Assembly: GCF_028613635.1 (NCBI RefSeq)
Contig: NZ_JAQRMY010000005.1
Span: 218,017 to 271,716, forward strand
DNA length: 53,700 bases
Direction: 5' to 3'
DNA from: Devosia sp. ZB163
GTDB lineage: Bacteria; Pseudomonadota; Alphaproteobacteria; Rhizobiales; Devosiaceae
Position numbers and translations under genes: made by a program. Shown here piece after piece: positions 17,762 through 28,084 of the stretch (positions within the stretch are counted from its first letter, which is position 1; every line of letters begins with the position of its first letter). A model generated the notes under the pieces. It ran no database searches. It worked only from the letters and a program-made list of their open reading frames with translations, and had not been told where the DNA came from.

Positions 17762-18348
17762 GCGCTCGCACTATCCGTCGAGCGCTGGGCCTCGTGCTGG
17801 CTGTGGTCGTACCCGTGGCGGGCTGGGTTGCCGTGGATACCTGGACCTACGGCATGGGCAGCGATCCCGGTCCGGCCGATGCGGCGCTGGTGCTGGGTGC
17901 TGCCGTCGCGGGGGACCGGCCGACACCGGTGTTCACCGAACGACTGCGGCATGCGGTCGATCTCTATGCCAGCGGGCGGGTCCGGATGCTCGTCATGACC
18001 GGCGGCAGGAACCCCTCGGACGCGCTCGGCGAGGCCGAGGCGGGACGGGACTGGGCCATTGCAGCAGGCGTGCTGCCCGAGGCGATCCTCGTCGAGACGA
18101 GTTCGCGAACCACGAGGCAGAATATCGACTTCGCCAAGCCGATCCTTGCCGAGCACGGCCTTACCCGGGTGCTTGTCGTCAGCGACCCGTTGCATCTCAG
18201 GCGGGCGGTGACGATGGCGCGGGATGCCGGCATCGATGCAAGGCCGTCTCCGACGCCGACGAGCCGGTACGCAACGCTCGGCACGCAGGTGCCGATGCTG
18301 ATGCGGGAGGTCTGGTTCAGCTTCGTCTACCGGCTGACCGGGCAGTAG
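17758..18348 (+). CDS. YdcF/SanA-like DUF218 membrane-anchored protein
   Basis: The 196-residue protein starts at a GTG overlapping the xerD stop (GTGA) behind the strong site ggaggaggg. An N-terminal helix (residues 8-25) anchors it; the rest is a DUF218 domain: DAALVLGAAV, FTERLRHAVDLYASG, MTGGRNP, SSRTTRQNIDFA and VVSDPLHLRRA. The family includes SanA and ElyC, linked to envelope integrity and vancomycin tolerance; a cell-wall precursor role is suggested, not shown. Confidence 0.88.
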   Translation: MSARTIRRALGLVLAVVVPVAGWVAVDTWTYGMGSDPGPADAALVLGAAVAGDRPTPVFTERLRHAVDLYASGRVRMLVMTGGRNPSDALGEAEAGRDWAIAAGVLPEAILVETSSRTTRQNIDFAKPILAEHGLTRVLVVSDPLHLRRAVTMARDAGIDARPSPTPTSRYATLGTQVPMLMREVWFSFVYRLTGQ

Positions 18349-18524
18349 CCTCGCCAGACGCATGGGGACGGGCTTCACCACATCACCGCTGGGCGCTTGA
18401 CTCGCCGGGCCGCCGTCGCCACTTTCCGGCCACTTTGAGGCGCGACTGACGCGCCTTCCGATGGAGCCGCCACCGCTGGAACGGCGGCTGCTCCAGGTCT
18501 TTGATGTGGTCGCGCCTTCGAACC

Positions 18525-18545
18525 GGAAAAGTCCGCGACTTTTCC
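18525..18545. repeat. Perfect 9-base palindrome upstream of accA
   Basis: ggaaaagtc (18525-18533), loop cgc, gacttttcc (18537-18545). Its flanks (cttcgaaccggaaaag, then tgaatgcgctct) resemble a dispersed intergenic palindrome I recall from Hyphomicrobiales genomes; that identity is unverified. It ends 26 bases before the accA start. The rest of 18349-18571 shows nothing clear. Confidence 0.6.
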
Positions 18546-18571
18546 TGAATGCGCTCTAGCTGGCGGGTTGG

Positions 18572-19531
18572 ATGACGTCCTATCTCGATTTCGAAAAGCC
18601 GGTCGCCGATCTTGAAGGCAAGATCGCCGAGCTCAAGTCCATCGCCACGTCCGACCAGGCCGTGTCCATCGACGAAGAGGTAAACCGGCTGAGCGCCCGG
18701 GCCGACGAGGCGCTGGTCGACATCTACAAGAAGCTCACGCCCTGGCAGAAGACGCAGGTGGCGCGCCATCCGCAGCGCCCGCACTTCTCCGACTATATCA
18801 GGACCCTGATCACCGAGTGGACGCCGCTCGCGGGCGACCGCAAGTTCGCCGAGGATCCGGCGCTGCAGGCCGGCTTCGGCCGCTTCAACGGGCAGCCGGT
18901 GGCGATCCTTGGGCAGGAGAAGGGCTCCAATACCGAGAGCCGGCTCAAGCACAATTTCGGCATGGCGCGGCCCGAGGGCTACCGCAAGGCCGTGCGCATC
19001 ATGGATATGGCGGATCGCTTCGACATTCCGCTGATCTCGTTCGTCGATACGGCCGGCGCCTATCCGGGCATCGGCGCCGAGGAGCGCGGGCAGGCCGAGG
19101 CCATCGCCCGCTCGACCGAGCGCAGCCTCGAGTTGGGCGTGCCCAACATCGCCATCATCATCGGTGAGGGCGGTTCGGGCGGCGCCATCGCGATCGCCAC
19201 CGCCAACCGCGTGCTGATGCTCGAGAACGCCATCTACTCGGTGATCTCGCCGGAAGCGGGTGCCTCGATCCTGTGGCGCGATGCGGCCAAGGCGCAGGAC
19301 GCGGCCAACAACATGAAGATCACCGCCACGGACCTGCTCTCGCTCGGCGTGGTCGACGGGATCATCCCCGAGCCGGCGGGCGGCGCGCATCGTCATCACG
19401 CAGAGGTGATGGAATCGACCTCGCGGGCGATCAGCCAGTTCCTCACCGATTTCCCGGGCAATCGCGGGCGGCTGGAGATCAGGGAACACAGGCGGGATAA
19501 ATTCCTCGCCATCGGCACCAATTTGAGTTGA
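18572..19531 (+). CDS. accA: Acetyl-CoA carboxylase carboxyltransferase subunit alpha
   Basis: The 319-residue protein is the alpha half of the carboxyltransferase that moves CO2 from carboxybiotin to acetyl-CoA in fatty-acid synthesis. Landmarks: N-terminal MTSYLDFEKPVADLEGKI, the biotin/CoA crotonase-fold segment SFVDTAGAYPGIGAEERGQ, GEGGSGGAIAIA and NAIYSVISPEAGASILW. Length is normal. The ribosome site is weak. Confidence 0.97.
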   Translation: MTSYLDFEKPVADLEGKIAELKSIATSDQAVSIDEEVNRLSARADEALVDIYKKLTPWQKTQVARHPQRPHFSDYIRTLITEWTPLAGDRKFAEDPALQAGFGRFNGQPVAILGQEKGSNTESRLKHNFGMARPEGYRKAVRIMDMADRFDIPLISFVDTAGAYPGIGAEERGQAEAIARSTERSLELGVPNIAIIIGEGGSGGAIAIATANRVLMLENAIYSVISPEAGASILWRDAAKAQDAANNMKITATDLLSLGVVDGIIPEPAGGAHRHHAEVMESTSRAISQFLTDFPGNRGRLEIREHRRDKFLAIGTNLS

Positions 19532-19571
19532 TCGGCACCGCCGACGCATCGCAGAACCACCCTAACGGGCG

Positions 19572-19602
19572 GGTAACCATGCGCGATTACTGTATGGTAA
19601 CC
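19572..19602. promoter_or_regulatory. Inverted repeat upstream of the transpeptidase pair
   Basis: ggtaaccat (19572-19580) is the exact complement of atggtaacc (19594-19602) across 13 bases, and flanking cgggc / gtccg nearly extend it. It lies about 60-90 bases before the first L,D-transpeptidase start. It could be an operator or a leader hairpin; no T-tract follows. Confidence 0.5.
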
Positions 19603-19662
19603 GTCCGTTCGTAACCCGGACTATCAGGGCAGACATTTTTTCGGGTAGCGACTTTGGGCAAA

Positions 19663-20682
19663 ATGCTCCGATCCATTCTTCTTCTCGGCGCCAGCCTCGC
19701 CGTGGCGACGACGCTTGCCGGGTGCGGCGGGCTGAAGCCCGGCAATGCCAAGGCGATGCAGCCGCTGAAGTCCGACACTTTGCACAAGCTGGCCAGCATG
19801 GGCGCCTCGCCCGGCTCGGGCATGATGGTCCGTATCTTCAAGGAGAGCTCGGAGCTCGAGGTCTGGAAGCAGACGGCGAACGGCTCCTACAAGCACTTCA
19901 AGACCTACGAGATCTGCGCCTGGTCGGGAGCGCTCGGGCCCAAGATCAAGGAAGGCGACCGCCAGTCGCCCGAGGGGTTCTATACGGTCACGCCCGGGCT
20001 GATGAACCCGAACTCGAGCTACTACCTCGCGTTCAACACGGGCTTTCCCAACAAGTTCGACCGCGCCTACGGGCGCACGGGCTCGGACCTGATGGTGCAT
20101 GGCGATTGCTCGTCGCGCGGCTGCTACTCGATGACCGACGAGTCGATCGCCGAGATCTACGCGCTGGCGCGTGAGAGCTTCAAGGGCGGTAACCCCTCGT
20201 TCCAGCTGCAGATCTACCCCTTCCGCATGTCGGCGCAGAACCTCGCCAAGCATGCCGACAACCCGAACATGAGCTTCTGGAAGGACATCAAGGAAGGCTA
20301 CGACCGGTTCGAGATATCGAAGGCTCCGGTCAACTGGGATGTCTGCAACAAGGAATATGTGTTCGACGTTCCGGCCGGCACCTCGCTCGATGCCCTGGGC
20401 GCCTGCCCGGTGACGGTGGCGCAGAACATCCCGGATTCGGTCAAGGCCAAGGCGGCGGCGGACGACGCCGCGGTCGCCCAGGAGGTCGCGAACCTCGCAG
20501 ACAAGGCGGCCCGGGCCGCGGCTGAAGCCCAGAAGCAGGCCGATGCCGAAGCTGCAGCCAAGCAGCGCGGCGACGCGATCGGCAGCTTCTTCGGCGGCCT
20601 GTTCGGCGGCGGGCAGGAGCAGGGCGTGATCGATCCATCCAAGGCCGCGCCCAAGCCGTTGCCGCGGCTGCCGCGGGCCTAG
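19663..20682 (+). CDS. L,D-transpeptidase lipoprotein (YafK-like YkuD domain)
   Basis: The 339-residue protein begins with a lipoprotein signal (lipobox LAGC; cysteine near residue 20). A YkuD-type catalytic domain covers about 45-215, with EICAWSGALGPKIKEGD, then the active-site block H146 ... C154 in VHGDCSSRGCYSM; C154 is the expected nucleophile forming 3-3 or protein-to-peptidoglycan cross-links. The C-terminal 80 residues are an Ala-rich probable helix followed by a Gly/Phe-rich patch (GSFFGGLFGGG) and Pro-rich end. The ATG at 19663 is preferred to a TTG three codons upstream. The next gene is its paralogue. Confidence 0.9.
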   Translation: MLRSILLLGASLAVATTLAGCGGLKPGNAKAMQPLKSDTLHKLASMGASPGSGMMVRIFKESSELEVWKQTANGSYKHFKTYEICAWSGALGPKIKEGDRQSPEGFYTVTPGLMNPNSSYYLAFNTGFPNKFDRAYGRTGSDLMVHGDCSSRGCYSMTDESIAEIYALARESFKGGNPSFQLQIYPFRMSAQNLAKHADNPNMSFWKDIKEGYDRFEISKAPVNWDVCNKEYVFDVPAGTSLDALGACPVTVAQNIPDSVKAKAAADDAAVAQEVANLADKAARAAAEAQKQADAEAAAKQRGDAIGSFFGGLFGGGQEQGVIDPSKAAPKPLPRLPRA

Positions 20683-20697
20683 CGGAGGCCGCTTGCC

Positions 20698-21483
20698 ATG
20701 CGGCCTCGCCGCCACCATTTGGGCATGGTCGTCGTGTTGGTGGTCTTCACCGTCGCGGCGATCGTGGTGGGGCACTCGCTCCTGAGCCAGTGGCGGGGGG
20801 ACCGGACCATCACAACGGAGCGCCAGTTCGACCGCACGGAGTTCCTTGCCGAACTCGAGGCTGCCGGCTTTGCGCTGGGCGACGCCGCGCATGTCCGCAT
20901 CTACAAGCGCGAGCACAAGCTGGAGCTGTGGTTGAAGCGGGCGGCGGATGGTGGCTACACGCTGTTCCGCGACTACGACATCTGCACCTTCTCGGGCCAA
21001 CTGGGTCCCAAGCTCAAGGAGGGCGACAAGCAGTCGCCCGAAGGGTTCTACCGGGTGGGGCTGAAGCAGCTCAATCCCAACTCGCGCCACCACCTGAGCT
21101 TCAATCTCGGCTTTCCCAATGCCTTCGACCGCCAGCATGGCCGCACCGGCTCGGCGCTGATGGTGCATGGCGGTTGCTCCTCGGTGGGTTGCTATGCCAT
21201 CACCGATGCCATTGTCGACGAGGTCTATGCAGTGGTCGAGGCCGCGCTCGAAAGGGGCCAGGATGCAGTGGACGTGCACGTCTTTCCGTTCCGGATGACG
21301 GCGATGTCGCTCGCTGCCGAGATCGGCAGCCCCTGGCTTTCCTTCTGGCGCAACCTCAAGATCGGGCATGATCTGTTCGAGGCCGCCGGAGTGCCGCCCA
21401 AGGTGGGTGCCTGCGGTGGTGAGTATCGCTTCGGCGAAGACGCGGAGGAGGCCGAATGCGCCGCTATCGCCGCCTGGTCGTGA
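20698..21483 (+). CDS. Second L,D-transpeptidase (YafK-like), membrane-anchored
   Basis: The 261-residue protein has an uncleaved-looking N-terminal helix (GMVVVLVVFTVAAIVVG, residues 9-25) and a YkuD-type domain closely matching the preceding gene: CTFSGQLGPKLKEGDKQSP and VHGGCSSVGCYAI with H157 and nucleophile C165. It lacks the Ala-rich tail of its neighbour. Only 15 bases separate the genes, so this is a tandem duplication with divergence in anchoring: lipoprotein versus transmembrane helix. Confidence 0.9.
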   Translation: MRPRRHHLGMVVVLVVFTVAAIVVGHSLLSQWRGDRTITTERQFDRTEFLAELEAAGFALGDAAHVRIYKREHKLELWLKRAADGGYTLFRDYDICTFSGQLGPKLKEGDKQSPEGFYRVGLKQLNPNSRHHLSFNLGFPNAFDRQHGRTGSALMVHGGCSSVGCYAITDAIVDEVYAVVEAALERGQDAVDVHVFPFRMTAMSLAAEIGSPWLSFWRNLKIGHDLFEAAGVPPKVGACGGEYRFGEDAEEAECAAIAAWS

Positions 21484-22064
21484 TCGACCGGCTCATCCCG
21501 TTCCTCGCCGCGATCGTCGGGCTGGTGGCGCTCGCCGGTGCCGTGGCCGTGCAGCTCAATACCGATGCGCGGAACGCCGCGATGACGACGGCGCTGGCCG
21601 AACTCAGAAGCTCCGTGGATGCGCTGGGCGCGCGTTCGGACGAGCTCGCCGCCGCCGGAGACGACGGTACGGCGGAGGGCCTCCTGGCGCTGCAGGACCG
21701 GATGAACAAGCTCGAGGGTGCATGGGACGAGCAGAAGACGGCACTCGCAGCCGTCCCGGCAGCAGCACCCGGTGCCCCCGCCGGGGCAGCCACGCAGGCG
21801 GCGGCGATTGACCCCAACCTGCCCACGACCGACTGCATTCCGCTCGGCACGCGCTTCATGGTCATCCCGAACGAGACCTTCCCGATCTGCCAGTCCAATG
21901 CCGTCATCAAGGTCGGGCCGATCACGGCCGATTCCGTCTTCGTCGAAGGGCCGGGCGAGGTGGTCGAGGCCGGGTTCGCCATCCTGCCGGGAACGCGATG
22001 CGCGATCATGGTGTTCTCGGCCGACGCCGCCGGGTTCGGCGAAGCGCGCGTGACCTGCACCTGA
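21456..22064 (+). CDS. Membrane-anchored protein of unknown function
   Basis: The 202-residue protein overlaps the end of the second transpeptidase by 28 bases. An N-terminal helix (residues 10-34, LIPFLAAIVGLVALAGAVAV) is followed by a helical, probably coiled-coil stretch (about 40-95), an Ala/Pro linker, and a C-terminal beta-rich domain of about 85 residues with three cysteines (TDCIPLG, FPICQS, RVTCT). I do not recognise the family. Gene overlap suggests work with the transpeptidases in the periplasm. Confidence 0.75.
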   Translation: MRRYRRLVVIDRLIPFLAAIVGLVALAGAVAVQLNTDARNAAMTTALAELRSSVDALGARSDELAAAGDDGTAEGLLALQDRMNKLEGAWDEQKTALAAVPAAAPGAPAGAATQAAAIDPNLPTTDCIPLGTRFMVIPNETFPICQSNAVIKVGPITADSVFVEGPGEVVEAGFAILPGTRCAIMVFSADAAGFGEARVTCT

Positions 22065-22183
22065 GGCAGCGTCTCCACCATTGAGGGATCGAGGGGGCGT
22101 GCGGCGATGCTGCCTCCGGGGGGACGTTCCCATTCCCTCTGCAACCCGCTACATCGATCCGTCACGTCTTCGAGTCCCCCGCC

Positions 22184-23083
22184 TTGTCCGCTCCCATCGC
22201 CCTCAACCATTCGGCCGCGCTCCGCGGCATGGCCCTCGGCATCGCGTCCTACACCCTGTTCGCGGTGCACGACGCGCTGGTGAAGAGCGTGATCCTGGCG
22301 TCGCCGGTGGTGCAGATCCTGTTCGTCAGGAGCGTCGTGATCGTTGCCATCTGCCTCGTTATCGGGCGGCGTCAGCTGGTCGTCGATCTCGTCAGGTCGG
22401 GCAACAAGCCCATGCTGCTGCTGCGCGCCATCCTGACGCTCGCCGCCTGGTGCATGTATTACTCGGCCGGGCGCGAAATGCAGCTCGCCGAGATGACGAC
22501 GCTCTACTATTTCGCCCCGGTCATCACGATCGTCCTGGCGGTGATCTTCCTCAAGGAGCAGCTGACGCTGGCGCGGGTCGGCGCCGCCGCCATCGGGTTC
22601 TTCGGCGTGCTCGTCGCCTCCAACCCGGCCGGGCTGACCTTCGGCATCCCGGCGCTGATGGTGCTGGGCGCGGCCTTCTTCTGGGCCGTAGCGATGATCC
22701 TCATGCGCTCGATCTCGAAGTCCGAGAGCTCGATGGTGCTGATCTTCTCGCTGAACCTGTTCTACACCTTCGCGATGGGCCTGCTCTCGATCCCGTTGTG
22801 GACGGCGATGGATCCGCTGCAGGTGCTGATCCTCGTCGCCACGGGCATCGTGGGCGGTACGGCGCAGTACGTGCTGGTCGAGGCGGCCCGGCTGGTTCCG
22901 GCGAGCGTCCTCGGCACGGTCGAGTACTTCGCCCTGATCTGGAGCTTCGTCTTCGGCTTCCTGTTCTGGGGCGAGCAGCCGGCCGGCGTGGTGTTTATCG
23001 GCGCGGCGCTGGTGATCGTCGCGGGGCTGGTGCTCGCCTGGAGCGAACGGCGTCCGCGACGACCCGTGGTGGACGCGCCCTAG
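22184..23083 (+). CDS. DMT-superfamily EamA transporter
   Basis: The 299-residue membrane protein has about ten helices in two EamA repeats (LRGMALGIASYTLFAVHDAL at the start of the first; GIPALMVLGAAFFWAVAMIL of the second), including the YYFAPVITIVLAVIFLKEQL signature. Members export or import metabolites; substrate unknown. Start is uncertain: a TTG at 22184 or an ATG at 22229, neither with a clear ribosome site. The stop shares CTAG with the convergent SRPBCC gene. Confidence 0.85.
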   Translation: MSAPIALNHSAALRGMALGIASYTLFAVHDALVKSVILASPVVQILFVRSVVIVAICLVIGRRQLVVDLVRSGNKPMLLLRAILTLAAWCMYYSAGREMQLAEMTTLYYFAPVITIVLAVIFLKEQLTLARVGAAAIGFFGVLVASNPAGLTFGIPALMVLGAAFFWAVAMILMRSISKSESSMVLIFSLNLFYTFAMGLLSIPLWTAMDPLQVLILVATGIVGGTAQYVLVEAARLVPASVLGTVEYFALIWSFVFGFLFWGEQPAGVVFIGAALVIVAGLVLAWSERRPRRPVVDAP

Positions 23084-24012
23084 GCGGCAGGCGCCGCGAG
23101 TTCGGGCAATACGCCCTTGCCGGTTTCGATCAGCTGCCTGAGACTACCCTGGATCAGGGAGGTCCAGGCGTCGGTGCAGGTCTCGTAGCACTCGACGGCC
23201 GGCTTCAGTCCGACATGGGTGAATACCACCTCGGTCTTGCCGCCCTTCGGCGCGATGTCGAAGGTGATGGTGGTGCCGGTCCACTCCGTCTTGTCCTCGA
23301 GGAAAGCCAGCCGGCTTTCGAGCACCTGCCAGGCGACGCGCCTGCCGGGGACCAGTTCGGTCACCTCCTGCTTGGAATAGTGGATGTCTTCGTAGCGGTA
23401 GGTGAAGGTGTCGCCGAGCCGACGGCTCTGACCCTCGAACCTGCCGCTCCACCAGGACCGGGGGTCGTTGATGGCGGCGAAGACCGCCTCCGGGCTCTGA
23501 TCCACGGTGAAGGACGTGGTGTAGCTGTTGGCAGCGATGCCAGTCGGGTCATCGGCAGTGAGAGTTGCGCCGGCATTGGGCTGGCCCTTGCCTGACGTGA
23601 TGAGGCTCTTGAGGCTGCCCTGGATGTAGGTGCCCCAGGCGTCATGGCACACCGCGTAGCACTCGTGGTCAGGCGCGAGGCCGATATGGGTGAAGGTGAG
23701 CCTCGTCTGGTCCCCTGCCGGCTCGATGACGAACTCGATCGTCGTATCGATCCATTCGGTCTTGTCCTCGGTGAAGCTGAAGAGGTTGTTCAGCACCCGC
23801 CAGGCGACCTTCCGGCCTGGGGTCGAGGTGATCACCTTGAGGGTGCAGCGGTGCAGGTCGCGCGCCGAGTAGTACCAGACGTCGCCCACTGCTGCCGTCC
23901 TGCCCTCGATGTCCTCGGACCACCATGCGCGGGGGTCGTTGATGGCGGCAAACACCTCCTCCGGGCTTTGGTCCACCGTGAATGTGGTGGTGTAGTTCCT
24001 GTCGTTCTTCAT
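23080..24012 (-). CDS. Double SRPBCC (AHSA1-like) domain protein
   Basis: The 310-residue protein has two copies of the same domain, about 1-145 and 160-305. Each opens with Y-T-T-x-FTVDQSPE-VFAAINDPR-WW and ends with TFTHIGL / VFTHVGL, then a cysteine pair (CYAVCHDAW, CYETCTDAW). SRPBCC folds form a hydrophobic pocket; ligand unknown. Ribosome site aaggaga supports the ATG at 24012. It lies 115 bases after the single-domain SRPBCC gene of the ArsR operon. Confidence 0.88.
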   Translation of the reverse strand: MKNDRNYTTTFTVDQSPEEVFAAINDPRAWWSEDIEGRTAAVGDVWYYSARDLHRCTLKVITSTPGRKVAWRVLNNLFSFTEDKTEWIDTTIEFVIEPAGDQTRLTFTHIGLAPDHECYAVCHDAWGTYIQGSLKSLITSGKGQPNAGATLTADDPTGIAANSYTTSFTVDQSPEAVFAAINDPRSWWSGRFEGQSRRLGDTFTYRYEDIHYSKQEVTELVPGRRVAWQVLESRLAFLEDKTEWTGTTITFDIAPKGGKTEVVFTHVGLKPAVECYETCTDAWTSLIQGSLRQLIETGKGVLPELAAPAA

Positions 24013-24127
24013 CGTGCTTCTCCTTGGTCGTCGGGATGGGCGAGGCAAGCCTCTCCCGTTGCCGGTCCCGGCGGTGTCATCCGCCGGCGGCCAGTTGGTG
24101 ATTTCGATGTTGGTTCAGCTCGCTAGG

Positions 24128-24634
24128 TCAGGGGTCGAGCTGCAGCTCCCCGAGGCCGTAGCGATCGACGTAGACGGCCTGCATCTGCCGCCATGGAGTG
24201 TCGAAATCGGGCAGTGCTTCGCGCTCCAGCGCCTGCGCGAGCCGGCCAAGGAACACGTGCCAGCCCGGCAGCATGAGGGCACAGGTGGCGAAGGGCATGT
24301 GCCGATGGGTGAAGACGACCCGGGTGCCACCGGCCTCCGCGGCCAGTTCGTAGCGGATGGTGGAATCCGGCGCGTGGCCGTTGGACCAGTGCAGCTCCAG
24401 CGTGGTCGGCGGATCCCAGACCAGCACCTTGCCCCGCATCGGCTTGATGCCGTCGAGCATGGTCTCGTACCGGCCGCCGACATGCGGCTCGACATAGGAC
24501 TCGCCCATCCAGTCGGCGAGGCGCTCGGGATCGGTGAGCGCCCGCCAAACCTTTTCGGGCGGGCGCGGATAGTGGCGTTCGAAGCGGACGTCGATGTGGT
24601 CGCCGTGGCGTTCGTAGGTGCCCAGGTCGCGCAT
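24128..24634 (-). CDS. SRPBCC (AHSA1-like) domain protein of the ArsR operon
   Basis: The 168-residue protein is a single SRPBCC/AHSA1-type domain: VRFERHYPRPPEKVWRALTD, ADWMGESY, then RVVFTHRHMP and LPGWHVFLGRLAQAL. Its ATG is 2 bases from the arsR-type stop (TGACCATG), so translation is coupled. ArsR-SRPBCC pairs are common in bacteria, and the SRPBCC partner may bind the signal or substrate; that is an inference. Confidence 0.9.
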   Translation of the reverse strand: MRDLGTYERHGDHIDVRFERHYPRPPEKVWRALTDPERLADWMGESYVEPHVGGRYETMLDGIKPMRGKVLVWDPPTTLELHWSNGHAPDSTIRYELAAEAGGTRVVFTHRHMPFATCALMLPGWHVFLGRLAQALEREALPDFDTPWRQMQAVYVDRYGLGELQLDP

Positions 24635-24636
24635 GG

Positions 24637-24939
24637 TCAGTCGCTCCGGCCGAGGTGGTCGCCGAGTGCGTCGAGCTTGTCCGCCCAGAACTCTCGGTAG
24701 GGCTGCAACCAGGCGTCGAGTTCCAGCAGCGGGCCGGGATCGAGGCTGTAGTAGCGCTTGGGCCCATCGACGCGGATGCGGACCAGCCCCGCCTCGCGCA
24801 GCGCCTTGAGGTGCTTGGAAACATTGGGCTGGGGCAGGTCTAGGGCTTCGACCAGAGACCCGGCCGGGACCTCGCCGGCTCGCAGCAGGGCGAGGATGTC
24901 GCGGCGCACGGGGTCGGAAATGGCATTGAAGATGGTCAT
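24637..24939 (-). CDS. ArsR/SmtB-type winged-helix repressor
   Basis: The 100-residue protein is a full ArsR-fold regulator: FNAISDPVRRDILALL, recognition helix region LPQPNVSKHLKALREAGLV, and wing RIRVDGPKRYYSLDP. It has no cysteine metal site of the CxC kind, so it is a non-metal subtype of the SdpR/YjdF sort. The ATG at 24939 has no Shine-Dalgarno and sits almost at the predicted transcription start. It probably represses its own operon through the inverted repeat just upstream. Confidence 0.92.
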   Translation of the reverse strand: MTIFNAISDPVRRDILALLRAGEVPAGSLVEALDLPQPNVSKHLKALREAGLVRIRVDGPKRYYSLDPGPLLELDAWLQPYREFWADKLDALGDHLGRSD

Positions 24940-24943
24940 GCCA

Positions 24944-24985
24944 GTTATATGCCGTAACACACATATGAATGTCAAGGCATATAAC
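24944..24985 (-). promoter_or_regulatory. Promoter and operator of the ArsR/SRPBCC operon
   Basis: Two perfect 10-base arms, gttatatgcc (24944-24953) and ggcatataac (24976-24985), enclose the promoter. Read on the minus strand, TTGACA (24975-24970) is followed after 20 bases by TATAAC (24949-24944), which overlaps the second arm. Bound repressor would cover both elements. Another small repeat gccat-atg-atggc lies at 24992-25004. The -10 box ends only 4 bases before the start codon, implying a leaderless or nearly leaderless mRNA. Confidence 0.7.
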
Positions 24986-25058
24986 GGCATAGCCATATGA
25001 TGGCCGGCCCCGAGGTACCGGAACGATGAGCGGCGAGCCCACACGCCGCCCAAACGAA

Positions 25059-25085
25059 ACGGCCCGCGCCAGTGGCGCGGGCCGT
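25059..25085 (-). terminator. Intrinsic terminator of secA
   Basis: A perfect 12-base stem, acggcccgcgcc (25059-25070) with ggcgcgggccgt (25074-25085), loop agt. On the minus strand it follows the secA stop by 24 bases and is trailed by gtttcgttt. Confidence 0.85.
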
Positions 25086-25109
25086 CAAAAGGCTAGCTGT
25101 GTGCCAGCG

Positions 25110-27881
<2,772 letters not shown>

Positions 27882-28084
27882 TCCTGTCGTCCTTTGATTG
27901 TTCAGGCCGGGTGGGCGCGAGGCGCCAAACATCATCCGGCAAGCGGCGGGTCCTCACCCGTCAACACTCTTTGAAGTGGTGCGACATGTAAGAGCGGGTG
28001 TTTTGCTTGTCAACGTAACGGCAATGGGGCAAACCTCGCCGGCGCTTCGGCGCGGGGCTCTGCGCCAGCTGAGGAGAATACCCT

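Noticed and set aside
22063-22116. gaggcagc / gctgcctc inverted repeat as a terminator after the membrane-anchored unknown gene
   Set aside because: The arms are separated by 38 bases and no T-tract follows; probably chance or a weak structure.
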